From Candidatus Aminicenantota bacterium (GTDB lineage Bacteria > Acidobacteriota > Aminicenantia > UBA2199), in NCBI GenBank assembly GCA_020355945.1, contig CP070627.1:4950826-4970640 (forward strand): DNA of 19,815 bases, in the 5' to 3' direction. A program made the position numbers and the translations under genes. The notes under the pieces are model-generated. The model was not told the DNA's origin. It did not search any database and saw only the letters and a program-made list of their open reading frames with translations. Positions 17,101-19,815 of the stretch are shown here, piece by piece. Position 1 is the first letter of the stretch. Every line of letters starts with the position of its first letter.

Positions 17101-17460
17101 TGTCACCTGGAGTACTGCACCGCCCTGTTTAAAAAGGAAACCGCGGCACGATTGAAGGACCATTTTATCAATATATTGAGAGAAGTGGCAGCCAATCCGG
17201 GACAACAGCTTTCAGAAATAGAAATACTTAACCCGGAAGAAAAACAGCAGACGTTAGGGGATTTTAAAGAGAGCCATTGGGAACCGGATTCTCAATCGTT
17301 TCCCGGGGATCAGCGAATTGAGACATTGTTTGAGCAGCAGGTAGCCAGGACTCCTGATCATATTGCTGTGGTGGTTGGTCAGCAGCAATTCACTTACCTG
17401 ACCTACCGGCAATTAAGTAAAAAAGCAAATGCAATCGCCAGGCGAATAGAGGAGTTATAA
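14191..17460 (+). CDS. NRPS: C-PCP (no A)-C-partial A
   Basis: This 1089-residue protein starts at ATG 14191; only a weak purine run lies upstream. Domains: C of the LTPMQEGM class with HHILYDG (residues 152-158); PCP with FGGHS (Ser524); C of LCL-like type with HHMITDG (residues 716-722); then the first ~75 residues of an A domain (FPGDQRIETLFEQQ, LTYRQLSKKANAIARRIEEL), ending in TAA. The first C runs into the PCP through about 30 residues (from VLSDAARKEL to YIAPGDTVEEKL), so no A domain serves that carrier: it must be loaded in trans, pass the chain on, or be idle. The final A fragment stops after the A1 region. The rest of that domain is encoded at 18895 onward, beyond the DUF3326-like gene. 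Palindromic copy 3 lies in frame in the second C domain. Confidence 0.95.
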   Translation: MNMNYSQANTSGKKNIEDILALTPMQEGMFFDYLGSPGSSRYFEQLSLTLRGEIDRQAIEGAWNVVIETNEMLRAVYRWEKIKKPVQVILKTHPVDLRYYDLSGQGIHEQEKLLENIKRADRAEAFDLRRVPFRVTLCQTGKNKAEMIISNHHILYDGWSNGIILKELLNAYNDILAHGQSQKINKSKFKDFLRWLHTTGNKDKQEKFWKHYLLRDSDKKIGIDKPEKFQVRRKKRESRSVSQYLFPFPDELNEKLLSFVKQHKITLSSLLTGGWGLLLREYNGVEDIIFNTTVSGRRAKMKGIEDMVGMFINTLPLRVRALSSETIEEVLVRLEAESRQREEYENTSLTDINEYLETYSVYPGETLFDSVLILENYPLDRQLIRSSRQLSVESFSIFGMTHYDVTLIITIFDGIELDITYNNDCFDEETIERLVRHFIFILEEMVTNPLRAAADLKVLSDAARKELRERFLPIQQNEAPTGAKYIAPGDTVEEKLASVWSEVLKVDKSEIGIDADFFDFGGHSLKVSLLVSRIHRVFAVKVPLEEVFKRPTIRQLGEYIRECAEEHYPGYEAIEPVEKKDYYELSSVQHRMFALQQLDPGSTAYNVSSVMEVEGPLDNETIERFEEAFRHLIQRHESLRTSFIIVNGKPVQRIQSKVFAGVRGCRGAVFSKSAPCPPEAMIQDFIKPFDLAKAPLLRVCLAKINENHHLLMLDMHHMITDGFSMDIFIKEFTALCRGEDLPGLKKQYKDFSQWQYSCLQSGKFKAQEDYWLARFPGEVPVLNLLTDYARQTIRSFEGERVYFVLEQSLTRQVHQLVRDAGATLFMVLLAVLNVLLSRYTGQEDIVIGTTVAGRRHPELENMVGVFIETLAIRSQPAGDKTFAAFLQEVRAQTLAAYENEAYPFRELVKKTGEDTNMSHNPLFNVMLIVQNVDIAELEVEGLRFFSYPYYSKVSKLDLTLEAVETGGEVRCHLEYCTALFKKETAARLKDHFINILREVAANPGQQLSEIEILNPEEKQQTLGDFKESHWEPDSQSFPGDQRIETLFEQQVARTPDHIAVVVGQQQFTYLTYRQLSKKANAIARRIEEL
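16158..16231. repeat. GC-rich palindromic element, copy 3 (in frame, in a C domain)
   Basis: The start AAAAGTTTTTGCGGGGGTCC matches copy 2 and the end GCCGGAGGCAA matches copy 1. The arm is TGCAGGGGGGCA against TGCCCCCTG with one G unpaired, and there is an extra GCGGCTGC. The element encodes GAVFSKSAP, as in the other copies, but lies in a C-domain loop before DFIKPFDL rather than in an A domain. Confidence 0.88.
17449..17454 (+). promoter_or_regulatory. Ribosome binding site of the DUF3326-like gene
   Basis: GAGGAG is formed by the Glu-Glu codons at the very end of the third synthase and lies eight bases before ATG 17463. The synthase stop is two bases before this ATG, so translational coupling is likely. 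Confidence 0.8.
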
Positions 17461-17462
17461 GG

Positions 17463-18731
17463 ATGATTGAAAATCGAGAATTTGTTATTAAGCGATCGGC
17501 ATTTCATCATATTGAAGAATTACCTGGTATATTGGAGCGCATAGCAGACCATCCCATTCTCCGCTGGTATATTTCCAGGGTGGTAAAAGATAGAGAGGAG
17601 ATCGTGGTGGATGCCACTTTGTCCTGGAAAAAAGAGAAGGGTGCTTTGCTTCCGGGAGTGGGCCGTACTGATTTTTATCCGGGTAAGACAGTGGTATTGA
17701 GTGTCATTCCCACGGGGGTGGGGTGTGAGATTGGCGGTTATGCAGCGGATGCCGCCCCCGCCACTGCGCTCTTGGCCTCCTGCTCTGACTATTTAATCAC
17801 CAATCCCAATGCGGTTAATGCCTCTAATTTTATAATGATGGACAACAATGTGTTGTATACCGAAGGATTTTCCATTGATCTCTTTTGCAAAGGGGAGGTC
17901 AACCTGTATAAACCCTATGCCAATAAAGTGGGGTTAATCGTTGAAAAGGCAAGTGAAGAAAGCCTTGAAACTGTATATAATATTGTCAATACTGTCCGGG
18001 CTGTCCATGGTGTGGATATTGGAGGGATTGTGATGACAGGGGATCGGGTTGGCGGGCGCTGTGTTCGCTGTAAATCCGGGGCCTATGTGGGAACCCTGGA
18101 TGACCCGTCCGTGCTGCTCAATGCCGCCCAACAATTGATTGAAAAAGGCGTTAATGCCATTGGCATTACCTCCAATATCCAGGATTTACCCGAACATGAT
18201 TATGCCAAACATTTTGACGGTCAACACCCGAATCCGACGGGTGGGGCTGAGGCCATCATATCTCATTTAATTTCGGAAACCTATCGAATCCCTGCCGCCC
18301 ATGCCCCTTTGCTCAATATTAAACCCCGGGATTTAAAGAGTAATATCGTGGATGCCCGCGGTGCCGGTGAGTTTGCGTCTCCCAGCGGCCTGGCCTGCAT
18401 CCTGGTAGGACTAAGCAAAGCGCCTCAACTGGTAAAAAGTAATAATTACCGGATCAAAGATGCAGTGAATATCAATAATTTACTGGCTGTTGTGGCCCCC
18501 TTCGGAACCCTGGGAGGAATTCCTATGTTAACCACCCAAAAATATAATATCCCCATTATTGCCGTCAGAGAAAATAGGACCATCTTAGATGTGACTTGCG
18601 ATAAATTGGGCTTAAGAAACGTGTACGAAGTGAGCAGTTATGCTGAAGCCGCTGGCTACGTGCAGGCTTTGCGCAGCGGTATTCATATCGAAAGCCTGCA
18701 CCGGCCTTTGAAAACCTTACGACTGGAATAA
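17463..18731 (+). CDS. DUF3326-like protein of unknown function
   Basis: This 422-residue protein has no signal peptide or membrane segment that I can see, so it is probably cytoplasmic. It resembles the DUF3326 family, known to me mainly from cyanobacteria: IPTGVGCEIGGYAADA (from residue 82) followed by SDYLITNPNAVNASN, and near residue 347 FGTLGGIPML followed by IPIIAVRENRTILDVT. A four-cysteine arrangement is not obvious; Cys pairs occur in GGRCVRCKSG. It is not an NRPS domain, and its biochemical role is unknown to me. Its position is striking: it starts two bases after the truncated A-domain fragment, and the missing remainder of that A domain begins 163 bases after its stop. It could be a tailoring or partner protein for the split domain, or a passenger gene that interrupted the synthase. 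The family assignment rests on remembered motifs. Confidence 0.78.
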   Translation: MIENREFVIKRSAFHHIEELPGILERIADHPILRWYISRVVKDREEIVVDATLSWKKEKGALLPGVGRTDFYPGKTVVLSVIPTGVGCEIGGYAADAAPATALLASCSDYLITNPNAVNASNFIMMDNNVLYTEGFSIDLFCKGEVNLYKPYANKVGLIVEKASEESLETVYNIVNTVRAVHGVDIGGIVMTGDRVGGRCVRCKSGAYVGTLDDPSVLLNAAQQLIEKGVNAIGITSNIQDLPEHDYAKHFDGQHPNPTGGAEAIISHLISETYRIPAAHAPLLNIKPRDLKSNIVDARGAGEFASPSGLACILVGLSKAPQLVKSNNYRIKDAVNINNLLAVVAPFGTLGGIPMLTTQKYNIPIIAVRENRTILDVTCDKLGLRNVYEVSSYAEAAGYVQALRSGIHIESLHRPLKTLRLE

Positions 18732-18758
18732 ATTTCTTAAAAATCGGCTATGCCCTGG

Positions 18759-18809
18759 TTTACTAATCTCCCGGCGCTGTCTTGAAGACTCCCGGGAAAC
18801 TTTTAGTAA
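18759..18809 (+). promoter_or_regulatory. Nested inverted repeat (RNA hairpin candidate)
   Basis: Three arm pairs are nested: TTACTAA (18760-18766) with TTAGTAA (18803-18809); TCCCGG (18769-18774) with CCGGGA (18792-18797); and GTCTT-G-AAGAC (18779-18789). No T-run follows directly, so it looks less like a terminator than a structure affecting mRNA stability or readthrough between the DUF3326-like gene and the split A domain. Confidence 0.6.
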
Positions 18810-18864
18810 GGGTGGTCGAGAATTTTTTCCTGTCTTAACGGGTAATTATAAACCATCAATTCTC

Positions 18865-18880
18865 TAACGTCCTAACGTCA
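18865..18880. repeat. 8-bp direct repeat before the A-domain remainder
   Basis: TAACGTCC is followed directly by TAACGTCA, immediately upstream of the ribosome binding site. It resembles in style the short tandem repeats in the coding regions. Confidence 0.6.
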
Positions 18881-18887
18881 AAAGGAG
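18881..18887 (+). promoter_or_regulatory. Ribosome binding site that sets the TTG start at 18895
   Basis: AAAGGAG lies seven bases before TTG 18895. Upstream in the same frame there is a TAA at 18865 and no ATG, GTG or TTG in between, so this site and start are the only plausible ones. Confidence 0.82.
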
Positions 18888-18894
18888 AATAAGT

Positions 18895-19815
18895 TTGAAA
18901 GGCACCTATATCGGTTTGATGGGCAATGATACTCCTGCTCTTTTGATCGGGTTGATAGGTATTTTACAATCCGGGAACTGCCTGGTTCCCATTAATCCTG
19001 TTTTCCCCAATGACAGGATTGATTATATTATCAAAGACTGCGGGATAAAAGTACTTTTGACCGACCGGTTCAACTATGAGAAAGCGCGGCAGATTGTAGA
19101 TACTAACCCCTTTATTGAACATCTTTTATGCATAGATGACGAAGTAGAAAAAGCGGAACCTGGTTGGAGTACCAGAGACGGGAACCAGGAAAAGGACATA
19201 GGCGAAGATGTCGATGATCCCTGTTATATTATTTATACATCCGGTTCCACGGGCCAGCCCAAAGGGGTGCCCATTACCCACCGAAACCTAATTCCTTTAT
19301 TTTCCTGGTTCCGGGATTATTTTGGCTTGAATTCCCATACTCGGGTCATGCAGAACTTGTCTTATACATTTGACTTTGGCTTGTTTGAAATCCTGACCAC
19401 CCTTATTTACGGTGGTTGTTTGTATCAATCGGATAAGAGGAGTATTGGGGATTTTGCTTTTTACAGCCGATATATTAATGTTCATTTCATTAATACGGTA
19501 CACAGTACGCCTGTTTTTTTCAGTCATGTGGTTTCTTCTGCTGGGGAGAATATGCCTTGTCTCCGATTGGTGCACTTAGGTGGTGAGCGGTTAACCGGTA
19601 AAATCGTAAAGAATATTTCCCGGGTGGTGCCGTCTGAATGCCGGATTCATAACGGTTATGGCCCTACTGAAACCACCATTAACTGTTCGATTTTCACCTT
19701 AAGCGCAGCCCGGGGATCAGCTGTGGGTGAGAGTGCCAGCATACCCATCGGCCGCCCCACTGCCTGGAATATCCTTTATATCCTGGGCAAACATTACAAT
19801 CCGCAGCCAGTGGGA
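18895..19815 (+). CDS. Adenylation-domain remainder (A2 motif onward), 3'-truncated by window
   Basis: The frame is open from TTG 18895 to the end of the window (307 codons). It begins within an A domain, just upstream of the A2 region (GILQSGNCLVPINP), and continues with the phosphate-binding motif YTSGSTGQPKGVPITHRN, the A4 region FDFGLFEI, LGGERLT, and A5 NGYGPTETTI. The A1 region is absent here but present at the end of the third synthase. Joined, the two pieces align with the intact A domains of this window with only about two residues missing. The specificity positions I can read are D-F-F-H-H-G-G-I-N. Asp at position 235 suggests an alpha-amino acid, but the rest matches no code I know. 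A7 to A10 and anything after them lie beyond the window. An alternative start, ATG 18919, has no ribosome binding site. Confidence 0.88.
   Translation, partial: MKGTYIGLMGNDTPALLIGLIGILQSGNCLVPINPVFPNDRIDYIIKDCGIKVLLTDRFNYEKARQIVDTNPFIEHLLCIDDEVEKAEPGWSTRDGNQEKDIGEDVDDPCYIIYTSGSTGQPKGVPITHRNLIPLFSWFRDYFGLNSHTRVMQNLSYTFDFGLFEILTTLIYGGCLYQSDKRSIGDFAFYSRYINVHFINTVHSTPVFFSHVVSSAGENMPCLRLVHLGGERLTGKIVKNISRVVPSECRIHNGYGPTETTINCSIFTLSAARGSAVGESASIPIGRPTAWNILYILGKHYNPQPVG

Larger units (their letters stand above)
18732..18894. other. 163-bp gap with nested inverted repeat and short direct repeat
   Basis: Non-coding space between the DUF3326-like gene and the A-domain remainder. It holds the nested dyad at 18759-18809, a T-rich run (TTTTTT) near 18833, an 8-bp direct repeat (18865-18880) and the ribosome binding site at 18881-18887. 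Confidence 0.65.

Noticed and set aside
17455..17470. A sequencing frameshift as the cause of the truncated A domain in the third synthase
   Set aside because: No frame after 17460 continues the A domain. A different 422-residue gene follows, and the A-domain remainder appears about 1.4 kb later with its own start.
17440..18910. Mobile-element insertion carrying the DUF3326-like gene
   Set aside because: I found no transposase, terminal inverted repeats or clear target-site duplication at the two junctions.
19381..19680. Substrate of the split A domain from its specificity positions
   Set aside because: D-F-F-H-H-G-G-I-N matches no code I know and the alignment around position 278 is uncertain, so no substrate is named.

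Overview
This window is an interior piece of a mixed non-ribosomal peptide / polyketide megasynthase locus. All genes are on the + strand and both ends are cut: the first gene enters from the left and the last runs off the right. The host looks like an uncultivated, moderate-GC bacterium whose synthases carry many short tandem repeats inside coding sequence. From memory this style fits Candidatus Aminicenantes / Acidobacteriota-like assemblies. Repeat-rich cyanobacteria cannot be excluded, and no rRNA, tRNA or housekeeping gene is present to settle it.

Layout. (1) 1-7053: end of an adenylation (A) domain, carrier protein (PCP), condensation (C), A with a valine-like specificity code, PCP, then a minimal PKS module (KS-AT-ACP, malonyl type, no reductive domains). 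(2) 7069-13278: C, serine-type A interrupted by an N-methyltransferase, PCP, and a terminal C domain whose catalytic HH pair reads DY. (3) 13279-13801: non-coding gap with small direct and inverted repeats. (4) 13802-14167: a small AraC-type DNA-binding protein. (5) 14191-17460: C, PCP with no A domain between them, C, then only the first ~75 residues of another A domain. (6) 17463-18731: a DUF3326-like protein, apparently translationally coupled to gene 5. (7) 18732-18894: gap with a nested inverted repeat. (8) 18895 to the right edge: the rest of the A domain begun in gene 5, on its own ribosome binding site and TTG start.

The predicted order of building blocks is X, Val (or similar), a malonate-derived beta-keto unit, N-methyl-Ser (possibly dehydrated), then steps by an A-less module and by a split A domain. 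No thioesterase, epimerase, transporter or phosphopantetheinyl transferase lies in the window.

The two most unusual signals are, first, the A domain split into two genes with an unrelated DUF3326 gene between the halves, almost no residue being lost at the break; and second, a set of 6-7 bp tandem repeats and GC-rich palindromic elements that sit in frame at the same few loops of the C and A domains. In C domains they appear to replace native sequence at near-constant length.
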